In this document: positions 24,185 to 34,479 of the stretch, piece by piece
Position numbering within the stretch: the first letter of the stretch is position 1
How the letters are laid out: each line of letters opens with the position of its first letter
Source: Achatina immaculata
Lineage: Eukaryota > Mollusca > Gastropoda > Stylommatophora > Achatinidae
Length of the DNA: 64,000 nt
Direction of reading: 5' to 3'
NCBI GenBank assembly: GCA_009760885.1
Contig: CM019701.1
Coordinates: 37,276,697-37,340,696 of the forward strand
Translations under genes and position numbers: made by a program
The notes under the pieces: generated by a model
Databases searched by the model: none
The model's input: only the letters and a program-made list of their open reading frames with translations
What the model was told of the DNA's origin: nothing

Positions 24185-24454
24185 AATTATTGAGGAAAGA
24201 CGCTGGCGATGGTTGGGACATGTGCTCCGAATGACTGACAACTCACTACCAAAAATAGCACTAAGATGGACACCACAGGGGAGCAGAAGTAAGGGTAGAC
24301 CAAAAGAGACATGGAGAAGAACAACAGAAAGGATGTTGAGCAATAGAGGGCTCACCTGGGCAAGAGCAGAAAAAAAGGCGAAGGACAGGCATTTGTGGAA
24401 AACCCTTGCGGAAGCCCCATGTGCCCTGGGCACTTAAGGTTCAGAGAGAGAGAG
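24185..24454 (+). mobile_element. LINE-A 3' fragment, 12-bp TSD
   Basis: A 270-bp copy ending in (AG)n with perfect direct repeats ATCTGGCTTCTC at 24173-24184 and 24455-24466. Confidence 0.93.
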
Positions 24455-24534
24455 ATCTGGCTTCTCCAGTTTAAGTACTTTCCTATTAAATACACTCATC
24501 TGGCTTTGGACAAAAACCAAGATAGGGATCACTT

Positions 24535-24704
24535 CTCTCTCTCTCTCTCTCTGAACCTTACGTGCCCAGGGTATATGGGGCTTCCGCAAGGGTTTTCCAC
24601 AAATGCCTGTCCTTCGCCTTTTTTCTGCTCTTGCCCAGGTGAGCCCTCTATTGCTCAACATCCTTTCTGTTGTTCTCCTCCATGTCTCTTTTGGTCTACC
24701 CTTA
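24535..24704 (-). mobile_element. LINE-A 3' fragment, 11-bp TSD
   Basis: A 170-bp inverted copy with a (CT)n left end and perfect direct repeats AGGGATCACTT at 24524-24534 and 24705-24715. Confidence 0.93.
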
Positions 24705-24804
24705 AGGGATCACTTAGGGGATTTTTAAATGGGCCTGTTTTGGTGCTTTTTCTTTTGAGAGGAAAAACAATTTTAGCACTTTAATCTTCAATTTTGTGAA
24801 CCAT

Positions 24805-25029
24805 CTCTCTCTCTCTCTCTGAACCATAAGTGTCCAGGGCACATGGGACTTCCGCAAGGTGAGCCCTCTATTGCTCAACATCCTCTCTGTTGTTCTTCTC
24901 CATGTCTCTTTTGGTCTACCTTTACTTCTGTTCCCCTGTGGTGTCCATCTTAGTGCTATTTTTGGTAGTAAGTTATCAGTCATTTAGTCCCAACCATTGC
25001 CAGCGTCTTTCCTCAACAACTGCTGTCAG
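24805..25029 (-). mobile_element. LINE-A 3' fragment, 11-bp TSD
   Basis: A 225-bp inverted copy, internally deleted relative to its neighbours, with direct repeats TTGTGAACCAT at 24794-24804 and 25030-25040. Confidence 0.92.
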
Positions 25030-25213
25030 TTGTGAACCATACTCTAAAATTTGTATTTGCACTGTCACCACAGAACGCAATGCATTTACATTTATCAATC
25101 TTGTTCTCTTCCAATACATTATCACAGTAATTGCTTATATCAGAGGCAGTTTCACTTTTTAAAGAACCAAGTTTAAGCACTTTTATAGTGATATCATTTT
25201 AAGAACTAAAGTT

Positions 25214-25680
25214 CTAAACAATCAATGGAAAACATTTTCTCAGTGTCATGGCACTGATCACAATGCCAAAACAGTGGGCATTTGCAAAGCCATCACATAA
25301 CTGTTTAGTAGTGTCAGGAGCTAAAATGGGTTTTACTTTACTTTTCCCTGATGCCATATTTTTTGTTGTTATGGAATCATTAAAAATTTTAGAGTTTAAC
25401 TTGGTAATGCAATCCACTGAATTGAACCACATATGATGTTTAACTTTGTGATAGCACACTGTCAATTCTGCTTCTTGTACTGATTTTTCGTGTTCAGAAG
25501 ATTTGGGCACAAAATAACTGTCTAGTCTTTTAGAAGTGTTTGCAGAATACATGTTTGATTTATGTTGTTCAAGTGCTACATGTTCTTTTATATCCTCTCA
25601 TCCACCATGCGCAATGGCAATGTAAAACACATTTTACATTTTGCTTCATGGTCATTTCTCCTTCATTTTATAAAAGACCA
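25214..25680 (-). pseudogene. BED zinc finger / hAT-like transposase remnant
   Basis: The minus strand reads 'KCKMC...IAHGG-EDIKEHV...EQHKSN' across a stop and a frame change, a BED-type C-x-x-C...H-x(4-5)-H finger. It is followed by 'SYFVPKSSEHEKSVQEAELT', the start of a hAT-like transposase N-terminus. The catalytic region is missing. It lies in the divergent CEP97-RPL24 intergenic region. Confidence 0.6.
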
Positions 25681-25699
25681 TCCTTGTGAATATTTTCTC

Positions 25700-26811
25700 T
25701 TAAGCATTCTGAAAACTCTTCATGCATGGGTTTCTATCAATACAGACAATGGTGAAAAAGCACTTATTTTTCTTTCACTCACTCATCATAAATCTCAGAG
25801 ACGACACACTATCAATTTTCAAGGCTATGACACAGATAATTGTAAAATAGATATTTTTTTCTCACCAAAGCATGAAAAATCTGCAACGACTGTTGTCTCC
25901 AAAAACAAGTAAATTATAAGACAGCAGACAGGAAAGATGTTGCACCTTAACTGTTTTTCATAGAGATTCTCGTTTTCTTTTGGTGCGAAGATGACATGCA
26001 TGCCAATAGAAAACATCTCTCACTAAGACAAAAGAACGAAAAACTAAATAATACGAAACTCACGAATTCCACTGATACTAACTCGGAGACAGGAATGACA
26101 AATTAAGTTTCTACTTAATTAAAAATGTTTTAAAATGTGTATAGCAGTTCTGCCAACCTGAAATCGTAAGGAGCGAGAACTTGAATGCAGAATTATTTCA
26201 TCTGAAAGGAGCAACAAAAACAGTGAATTTCTTCTTTCAACCGGGACGTAGGCAGCCTTGACCATGAAGGCGAAGGAGCGAGGAAACTAGAGATTCTTTA
26301 CCGCCAATCTTCGTGATAGACACTGCACATAAAGGTGATAAGCTATATATATATATATACAGAGACCTGAAACATAACCAAAAAAAAAAACGTTATGTGG
26401 GCTGTCTTTAGCACCACAGTGAGTTCATAAGTAGGCAAACGTAGGTTCAATTTCTACTCCGCTTGCTATTCCAGGCAGTTGTAAAAAATATTTTTAAGCA
26501 TCTCTATCTACGAGCTAAAACTCCTTTTTAGTGTCATGTCTCAGAATATAATAAATAAAACTTTTTTTAAAAATTCTCTCTAAAACCCATGTTGTTTACC
26601 CTCGCGATCAGCCATCTTGAAATTCTTTTTCGCGGTTACCTCTGGCTCGGTCGGAATGAAAATTTAAAAACTTACATAAAAATATTTCTGATACATAATT
26701 ATGATTACTCGATAAAAATACATGTACAAATTGTTTTTTTAAAATTACATATAAATACATAAGAATACAATGCTACATTCCATTTACTGCCGTCCTGCGA
26801 TAACGGAAACA
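25700..26811. other. RPL24 upstream region, nothing specific recognised
   Basis: Includes (AT)n at 26342-26359. A segment at about 26398-26465 has weak box A / box B-like spacing ('ttagcaccacagtgag', 'ggttcaatttc') and could be a SINE head. A promoter is expected but no TATA box is convincing. Confidence 0.4.
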
Positions 26812-26817
26812 CAGTAG

Positions 26818-26844
26818 TTTTCTTTCTAGTTTCCGGTCGTCAAG
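26818..26844 (+). promoter_or_regulatory. RPL24: Candidate 5' TOP tract of RPL24
   Basis: A pyrimidine run 'ttttctttct' (26818-26827) ends 17 bases before the ATG. Ribosomal protein mRNAs usually start with C followed by pyrimidines (5' TOP), which links their translation to mTOR signalling. The transcription start is not visible from sequence alone. Confidence 0.5.
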
Positions 26845-26849
26845 ATGAG
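26845..26849 (+). CDS. RPL24: RPL24 exon 1, coding part (5 nt)
   Basis: ATGAG|gtagtg: only Met and two bases of Arg2 are in exon 1. Such a split right after the start codon is common in ribosomal protein genes. Confidence 0.9.
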
Positions 26850-29800
26850 GTAGTGATAGTAATTTCTGTCCTAATAATAATCTTGTTTCATCGATTAAAC
26901 TATTACGAGTTTCTGTGAAATATATTGTGGACTACTATTTTTATATTAGACTTAGTTGTTGCCATGAGGTATATCATTTTAATGAATTGATTATTCTGCT
27001 GAAATAATATTAACTTTTGCTATTTCAAAGCCATCTACTACATATGGTGAAGTAATGAAAACGGTATGGAACCACTGAAGATAACACGAAAAGCTGATTC
27101 AGATTCATTATACCTGCGAGCTAACTAATATTTTGTGTGAATTTGAAAGGTTGATACCGTTTGCAAGGTATTAGAGAGAAAAATTGTTCCATCTTTTCAG
27201 CTGCCGAGAAATAACGACCACCAAGAAACATGACAAAGTGAAAGTACCGCAACGTGCTTAGCTTCCATATATGATACTTAACAGAAGAGTATCCAAGTGC
27301 ATCAGAGATTTTTTTTTTAATAGGGGTGGGGTGAGGAAGAAAACTGACGACGGATGTAAAGACGGACTTTACAGTGTGTAGAGGCGTAACTTGATTTACT
27401 TCAAAAGCCTGGGTTGAAAGGATGCAGGCACCTGGGGGCATAGACGTGGTTTTTATTTTATTTTTTTTTCTTTGGCAAATTATACCAATCAAACTTTGTA
27501 GAATTAGTAAGAGACAACGCATCTCAGCAACTTCTACACCGTCTAAAAATTATTTTATGGTTTCTTTTTCAGGATTGAACTTTGCTCATACAGTGGATAT
27601 AAAATCTACCCAGGCCATGGCAAGCGCCTGGTCAAGGCAGATGGGAGGGTGAGTCTGGCATGTGTGTACATATTGTGTGAACTGGCTAGTGGTTAGTTCT
27701 GTTAATCCAAGATGGCATTACATTTTTTTTTTTACATTTTTCCATATATCAGTGAAAAATCTTACTAATATGGCTCGTTGAAGTGCTACGATCCACAAGG
27801 TTAGGCAGGCAGTCATTGTAATGTTTTACGGCACTTTTCTGTTCATAATGAATGTTTTCTGAACCTTTATGGATGATTTTGCATGATCTCATATTGCTAC
27901 AAAGCTTAGTTTTTTTTTAATGGTTTTTTTTTTTCAAGATGTAATGTTTTCATCTTCAGACATTCAACTTTCTGAACCACAAGTGTGAACGCTCTCACAC
28001 AATGAAACGCAACCCCAGGAACATCAACTGGACGGTGCTGTACCGCAGAAAGCACAAAAAAGGTCAGACAGAGGAGATTACTAAGAAGAAGACGCGCCGT
28101 GCTCAAAAGTTCCAGAGAGCTATTACCGGGGCAACCCTGAGTGATATTTTGGCAAAGAGGAATCAGAAACCAGAGGTCAGAAAGGCCCAGCGTGAACAGG
28201 CAATCAGGTATGTACATCTGTTATAGTCAGACATGTTCTGTCATGGTAAATTATATAATCTTTCTGGCCGTATCTGCAGCAAGATTTAATCTTCACAAAA
28301 TGCTCACATACTGAATCAGTCCAACTGGCAGATTCTCCTCCATGCAAATTCAGCATCATCAATCTTTTTTGCCTGATTTTCCACCAGTTGATTTTGTTGT
28401 TGCTCTTTTCCGGGTTTTTTTATAATGGTAACCGATCTTATTAAAGTGTTGGTTTTTCCTCTTTTAATTGGTAATTTACTGGTGATTGCTGGATAACACA
28501 ATCGAGTGTGGTGTTAGTGTGTTGATATTGCCATTCCAATTCTGTTTGCATATCTTGTGTTTTACTAGCAGTGTAAAGTATGTGGGTTTAATTTGTTGTT
28601 CTCTTCTGTATTAATAACTGGTCTTTGTTGATGCATTTTACGACACCCCATTGCCATATGCATATCAGCCAACAGAAATAGTTGTGTCCATGTCATATGT
28701 TAAATATGGCAGTCAGACAGCACAGTATGATATATTTTTGTCTGCTAAAGAATCCACACCATGTGCTAGGTTAGTGTAGCTTGAATCTGCATATGATTGT
28801 GTACATGAATATTAGTGAAATCTTTCAGTCTTGTGAAATTACATGAATTTACACACATATTGTCTTGCAGAGCCTACAAGGAGAAAGTTAAAGTAAAGGA
28901 AGCCCAGAAGAAGGCGACCAAGGTAGGCACAACACTTAGGGTTCATTAATTCAGAGTGATTGGGAAGACTTGATCCAGATTAATAGACTGGATAATGATG
29001 CTTGTGGCTAAGATAGCGGATGTACAGAGATTTTTTTAAAAATTCAGATGTATATAAATACTGTTATCACAAAAAAAGTAGTACTTTGCACTGAGGATTT
29101 ATTTTTAAGAAACTGGTCTATTGCAGTAACACATGCTTGCTTAACAAGTCATGAGTGTTTCTATGACAGCATCTGTCCACCTTTTTGGGAGTCCTCTTCT
29201 TGATCTGTGTCTTGTATTTCTTTGGTTGAAGGTCCTCCACGCTGGCTGTGTGTCATTCTCAAGTAGCCAAACCACTTAATTCTTTGTTTCTCTATGTAAT
29301 GTGGACATCATGTACTTCCTACCAATTGTCATCATTTCTTATCACTCCTAGTAATGTTTGCTGTTTTTCTTGGGCATCTCGTTTCACATATGAATATTTT
29401 ATTTCATGATTTCTTCCTTAGTGCCAGTGTTTGAGATAGGTAATGCAATGTTGGTATAAATGTGCCATTGGGGCTCAGCTTCATCATCAGAGCTACTTAT
29501 GACCTTCTGCCTACAGGCTCCAACCTATACAAATGGGGTGTATCAGAAGATACAAAGTGCCTTCTCTGCAACGAAAGGCAAACATTGGAACATGTGCTGT
29601 CAGCATGTAGAGTGTCTTTAGGGCAAGGACTGTACACCTGGCGGCACAACAGAGTGTTGCAGGAACTAGTAGCCATTGTAGACAGGGCAAACGATAAAGC
29701 AAATAACAGCAAAAAAGTTGAGGTCCCACCTAAATACTTCATAGGCGCTGGTACGACATCAAATATTGAAATCAGGGACATTCCCTTACCATCACTGCTA

Positions 29801-32491
29801 GATGGTACAAATGGTTGGGAAGTGACAGCGGACCTTCCAGAAAGACGAGAATACCCGACTGCCATCAAGAACACAGGAATGCGACCGGACATTGTAGTGT
29901 ACTCCACAGAAAAACAGGAATTAATAATGATCGAGCTTACGGTCCCATACGAAACTAGAATAGAGGAACAGCATTTATTCAAATTGGAGAAGTACAATGA
30001 TCTGGTCAAACAACTGAGGCAGGGGGCAGGAATCAGGGCAAAAGTGATAGCTGTAGAAGTGGGAGCAAGGGGATTCGTAGCAACATCAGCATATGACCTA
30101 TGTAAGCAACTGGGCATAAAGGGACAAGTAAGAGCAAGGGCATTAAGATGCCTTTCAGAATCGGCAGAAAAGGCCTCATGCTGGCTGTGGAGTATGCGAA
30201 ACAAGCATTGGGAACATAAGTAATTTCATTTGCCACAACCAATACCAGTCCTCCATAGCTAAATCGCTAAAGACGCGTGGCAACTGGAAAATCATGGGTT
30301 TGATCCCGAGACCCAAAAAAAGCAACAACTCACAAGACCTCTGGGAGTCATGACCCAGAGGGGCCTACCCCCCTTAGAGTGTCAGGAGTTTAAAGGGCCG
30401 AAACACTTGTCTGAGGGGGGGGGGTACTTCCTCTGATGATCTGAAGGAGTTGTGTTGTTGTTCCGTTCTCTACGGTAGAGAGTTTCCTGCATTAATTTAA
30501 TTAGTTATCTCATGGTTTTGCGTAGTATATATTGGCTTTAGCTCTTAACATAGTTTCTCTATCAAGCCTCCAATCTTCTGAAAACAAACATCTAAGATAA
30601 CTGAATTCTTTAACTTGTTTAATTTTTACTCAAGATAACTGGTGTTACTGTATCAGAGTACTGTTATGTATTGTATTTCAACCACAGGTTTTAATATCTA
30701 TGTCTGGAACTGTGGTTTCATGACCAAAACTTAGAGGAAACTGAATTATGGGTTTCATATTTGTAGTGGCCTTAATACTTCAGTGCTTAACTCTTCCCGT
30801 GCGGGAGGAAAAACAAAACGCAGGTCTTGACTGTAAGAGGGGGGGGTCTAGTTGTAAAATGGAATGGAAAACAGTAGTTCCATGTACTTCGTATACTTAA
30901 TATATTTCAAAGTGTAGCTAAATGAATCAAAATTTCATAAATGCAGAGTTTTTTAAGAAAAAAAGAAGTGATGTTTTTAGACACTGATTGTGGCCAGCTC
31001 ACCATCGGCTAGGTCTAGATCTGCGCTACTTACCCCTGCTTACCATCTGAGATGTGTATATCTACTTGTCGATCTCGTATTGTGACTCTGTATTGCATTC
31101 TCGCTGAATGAATGTCTGAAATAACCGCCTAACTACTTCTCCAGTCGTCTAAATATGTCTAGATCTACTTAGAAAACATTCAAGAGCAGCGAGATGGCCA
31201 TGGACTATGTCCATACCCCTATCTACATCGTCAAAAACTGAAAAATTTCCATGCTTCGCGTCCTTGTTCTCGCTCGGCATCGCTCGTAACTAGGCACACA
31301 TTCTCCATTTTGAAAGTGTCGCCGGAATTGCGGACGAAATATGTACAGTCTAAATGTTACACAGCTTGTTTTAATGAAACAAACAGTTGTCGAATTTTCG
31401 CCCATACGGTAGCTTGGGACCACCGGAAATGTGAAAAAATTGACCATACGCACGGAAAGAGTTAATGAGTCAGTTTTGAAAAATAGTTGAAACTGCCTTC
31501 AATCCATCTTTTAAATTTCTACAGTGATGTTGATGCTCTGGATAATTGCTTTTAATTGTAGAATTAAGAATGTCTTCACATATTTTGGTGGATTGTGATG
31601 TGAAGATGTCCAGTCAGCTATTTTCAACTAAAACCTTCCCATATCTTTGCCAGTTTTTCTGCAAAGAGCATCAGCTTGCAGTTCCAGGGAAGCAAAAGTT
31701 GGAATGTGACATTGTGAAGTTAAAGCAGTTTGTATGACAACTGAACTGATGGCCTGCATGAAGGATCGGGTACTCTGGAGAAGCATAATAGCCAACGCCA
31801 GTTGGCACGGCACATGATTTTTTTTAATAGGGGTGGGGTGAGGAAGAAAACTGACGACGGATGTAAAGACGGACTTTACGGTGTGTAGAGGCGTAACTTG
31901 ATTTATTTCAAAAGCCTGGATTGAAAGGATGCAGGCACCTGGGGGCATAGACATGGTTTTTATTTTTTTTTTCTTTGGCAAATTATACCAATCATACATG
32001 ATGATGTCGTTAAGAGAATTTCACAATCCAGCAGCAGTATGTAGAACTTTAGCTGGATTGTGCTGTTTTGTATATGATTGATAGAGCATCATTGTATGCA
32101 TAGGTAATGCAATAGCTATGTTTATAAAACATTGTCTCTTTCTTTCTTTTCTCTCTTCTTCTTCCCCCCCCCCCCCTTTACATTTACTTTACATCACATT
32201 TATGGGGAAAGGTACAAGTAGCTGCTTCGCTTTATGCCACATTGGCTTATAAAAGGTTTCATAATATCGCCTTATATTCAGATGGGGATGGATGGTATAT
32301 GTTAATTCTGTATAGATTTTTATTTATAAAAGTAATTATTTTATGGTGGTTGTTTTATTCCAAGGTGTATAGATAGTGCATGTATTTTTTTTCTTTTTTT
32401 TTTTTAGCCTGTGCCTGTGAAACAACAGAAACAGCAGAAGGCAGCCAAGCAGGTCCTGGCCAAGGCACCTCGTGTTGGAGGGAAAAGATAA
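26845..32491 (+). CDS. RPL24: Ribosomal protein L24 (eL24), complete, five exons
   Basis: Exons 26845-26849, 27573-27648, 27960-28207, 28871-28922 and 32408-32491 join in phase into 154 codons (human 157). The protein is a large-subunit component. The L24e fold is clear: '[20 protein letters not shown]', then Cys36 in '[19 protein letters not shown]', then '[19 protein letters not shown]', '[20 protein letters not shown]' and '[17 protein letters not shown]', and the C-terminal 'KAPRVGGKR'. Of the four zinc-site Cys of archaeal L24e only Cys6 and Cys36 remain, as in other eukaryotes. All introns are GT-AG. It is divergent from CEP97. Confidence 0.98.
27311..27490. repeat. About 175-bp dispersed repeat, copy 1 (RPL24 intron 1)
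   Basis: From 'aataggggtggggtgaggaa' to 'ggcaaattataccaatca'. It is nearly identical to 31817-31996 in intron 4 of the same gene, in the same orientation, with only a handful of differences. Confidence 0.9.
27573..27648 (+). CDS. RPL24: RPL24 exon 2
   Basis: Acceptor tttttcag|G and donor AGG|gtgagt. Encodes residues 2-27 with Cys6 and the '[10 protein letters not shown]' signature. Confidence 0.96.
27960..28207 (+). CDS. RPL24: RPL24 exon 3
   Basis: Acceptor tcttcag|ACA and donor AG|gtatgt. Encodes most of the conserved body, including Cys36 and the '[17 protein letters not shown]' helix. Confidence 0.97.
28871..28922 (+). CDS. RPL24: RPL24 exon 4
   Basis: Acceptor cttgcag|A completes AGA; encodes '[17 protein letters not shown]'; donor AAG|gtaggc, phase 0. 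Confidence 0.93.
29150..29420 (-). mobile_element. LINE 3' C-terminal fragment in RPL24 intron 4
   Basis: The minus strand reads '[20 protein letters not shown]' then '[14 protein letters not shown]', the K-W-F-G-H end region of a LINE ORF2. Frames are broken upstream. Confidence 0.55.
29455..30480 (+). mobile_element. Restriction-like-endonuclease LINE (R2/HERO type) 3' part
   Basis: A 253-residue open frame (29462-30223) encodes the C-terminal region of an R2-like LINE: '[19 protein letters not shown]', a C-C-H-C knuckle in '[17 protein letters not shown]', then the restriction-like endonuclease with '[20 protein letters not shown]' and 'KLEKYNDL' (PD-(D/E)xK type). RT is missing through 5' truncation. 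A 3' UTR-like segment follows with a GC-rich hairpin near 30345-30425. It is inserted in RPL24 intron 4 in sense orientation. The long intact frame suggests a fairly recent copy. Confidence 0.85.
30246..30315 (+). other. tRNA-like segment in the R2-type LINE 3' UTR
   Basis: 'tagctaaatcgctaaagac' resembles box A and 'gggtttgatcccgag' resembles box B (GGTTCGAnTCC with C to T). Spacing fits a pol III internal promoter, but the T-stem does not pair well. It is unlikely to be a functional tRNA gene. Confidence 0.35.
30787..31465. mobile_element. TTAA-flanked MITE, copy B (RPL24 intron 4)
   Basis: TTAA at 30787-30790 and 31462-31465, with ends 'ctcttcccgtgcg' and (inward) 'ctctttccgtgcg'. Its interior is the reverse complement of copies A and C. 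It has no coding capacity. Confidence 0.9.
31817..31996. repeat. About 175-bp dispersed repeat, copy 2 (RPL24 intron 4)
   Basis: Near-identical to 27311-27490. A perfect 11-bp stem (32022-32032 with 32052-32062, 'cacaatccagc') follows just downstream. Confidence 0.9.
32408..32491 (+). CDS. RPL24: RPL24 exon 5 and stop
   Basis: A long T-tract precedes the acceptor ttttag|CCT. Encodes '[20 protein letters not shown]' then 'PRVGGKR' and TAA. Intron 4 before it is 3485 bp and full of insertions. Confidence 0.96.
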   Translation, partial: PVPVKQQKQQKAAKQVLAKAPRVGGKR

Positions 32492-32507
32492 AAAAAAATT
32501 CTGAACT

Positions 32508-32513
32508 AATAAA
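32508..32513 (+). terminator. RPL24: RPL24 polyadenylation signal
   Basis: AATAAA 17 bases after the TAA, giving a very short 3' UTR, usual for ribosomal protein genes. Confidence 0.85.
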
Positions 32514-33328
32514 GTTAACCTTTTGCTTCACTATCTGATTTGTTTGTTATTAATATTGAATGTGGAAGATGAGCTGTTTGGTGCTAAATTTTGAAATGGC
32601 AGTATCAGCGTGTGTGATTGTGCTGGCAGATTTATACACATGGATGAAGGGCGATGAAATATCTTTTCAAAATGATAACGTCCTGAAGATGAACAAGTGG
32701 CAACGGTTACACTCTACAATGTCTGGAACCAGGGTTTTGATCTGCTAACATTGACTCATATTTCAGTACAGTATTGCCATGTATGTAGTATAAAGTGGGG
32801 GTTTTTTTCAGTGGTGAGCTTACCACATCTCATTAGCTGTAACGTGTGATTGCTTTTTTTTATTGTGGTACGGCCACAAACTTTAAACAAAGAAATGGTG
32901 ATCAGCTGGATATAGGATCAGTATTAAAAATCAGAAATATGTTTTTGAAATGACAATTTCTCTTTATAATTTTCATTATTAAAGGTGCCTGTATATTTTC
33001 TTTGCATAATGCAGTGATGAGTCTCAAGAATTCAAAAAGGTTTTAGTAATTGCTTTTTATTTCATACAGTATAGTTAAAAGTTGATCAGTGCATAGAATC
33101 TGAGTATTAAACCTGCCCATTTATATTACAGATGACAACAGAATTGTTTTGGGTGTATCAATGAAATCATATAAAGGAAAACAGGTGATCATTTCTTGGA
33201 AGAGCTGGACATCTGCATAAAATATAAATGATGTTGCAAGAATGGTGTTTTGGGAAGATGTGGCTAAATAAACTAAAGTAAAATAGGTTACTCCAGATTT
33301 TAATCCCTGTAGATTTTTTTTTAATTGG
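32514..33328. other. RPL24 3' flank, nothing recognised
   Basis: AT-rich sequence with only short unsupported open frames on either strand. Confidence 0.45.
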
Positions 33329-33597
33329 TCAGAATTCATCGGAGGTCACTGCCTTCATGAAATAAAATTTTTTTTCCAGTCGCTGCTGTGCCAGGTACTT
33401 GTTCTTACAGTTGGTGGTGGTGGATACTGATATCCCACTAATTTTTAAATGGTCACTAGAAGCTAGACTACTCATGCCATAAACAACATAACTTCCACTT
33501 TCTGTACCATGTGCATATATAGGCACTTTCTGTCTGGTGCAGACAGAAACCAGCTGTTGGGGTTTTGTGCATCATCATCTTGATCAGCTGCTGTCAT
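33329..33597 (-). pseudogene. Unidentified minus-strand open stretch with one frame change
   Basis: From an ATG at 33597 the minus strand reads 'MTAADQDDDAQNPNSWFLSA' then 'PDRK', and after a one-base frame change near 33525 continues 'VPIYAHGTESGSYVVYGMSS' to 'KAVTSDEF' and stop at 33329. The composition looks protein-like, but I do not recognise the family. It could be a decayed retrocopy, two exons misread as one, or chance. It lies between RPL24 and the SPRY gene. Confidence 0.3.
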
Positions 33598-33929
33598 GGC
33601 CGAAACTACATGAACCGAAGCTAAAATGAACTGGACAGTACCTTCTGAAATGAAGTAGTGCAGTTAACATGCAACCGATAATAAAGAATTATCTGCCATT
33701 TTTTCTAGAGTGTACAGATGGCTTGAAGTACATTCAAGAAAAATGTTGTTTAAAAATCCGATCTCTGTTCACAGTGGGCAGTATGCATTTTAAAAAATGT
33801 TAATTACCATTACAATACAAAAGAGCAGTAGTCGGCATCACATCACAAACATACACGTTTGTGTTAGCTTTTGATATTGTGATTATTTCTGGCATAATGT
33901 CCTAGGCTAGAAGAGTCATCCAAGCATCT

Positions 33930-34030
33930 TCGAAGTAGGTCAGAGTTTTTAAGCAAATCAGATCTGTGTTTCCTGTCTCACAAAGATTATATTAAGATAA
34001 ATGTGTTCTTAAAACACCCAGGGGTATTTG
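33930..34030 (-). mobile_element. Isolated LINE-B 5'-end-like segment
   Basis: 'gtaggtcagagtttttaagc' through 'tgttcttaaaacacccaggg' closely matches 53316-53415, the 5' extremity of the long LINE-B copy. No LINE-B coding sequence accompanies it here. Confidence 0.7.
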
Positions 34031-34189
34031 AACTTAATCTGTAGTATATTTTCTCTGAGCAGTCACATGGTTCATTTTATAGGTTCTGACAGCACCATCT
34101 TCACTACAGTCGGTGGATGTGGGTGTTTTCCACACACAAAAATGCAGTTAGTCAATCAAGTTACTTGTGATGAGCATATTCACAGCTGA

Positions 34190-34255
34190 AATAACACAAA
34201 CTTATCTTGCATCCTTCCTGTGCCGTTAAACTTCACATAGAGTTCGCATGGTAGT
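34190..34255 (-). mobile_element. LINE-D extreme 3' end
   Basis: 'cttatcttgcatccttcctg', then 'gccgttaaacttcacatag' and 'gttcgcatggtagtt', match the LINE-D ends at 55790-55860 and 59870-59995. Confidence 0.65.
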
Positions 34256-34479
34256 TCAAATTATATTAAGTTTTAATATATATTTTATGATACGTTTTCA
34301 CAAACTTATGAAAAATAAAAATAAACATTCAACTTTCCTCCTAGAGCATCTTGTTTCCTATCTATGCTTTCAGTACTGATGGCTCTGATACATTCAAGGT
34401 TTCTTAGTTATCAAACAGCAAAACTATAACATAGAAAAGAGGGTAATGGGTACTATTACATTCAAAGAAAGACCAATCT

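Noticed and set aside
31998..32062. C/D snoRNA in RPL24 intron 4 ('catgatgatg' as C box)
   Set aside because: No D box at a fitting distance and no terminal stem around it.
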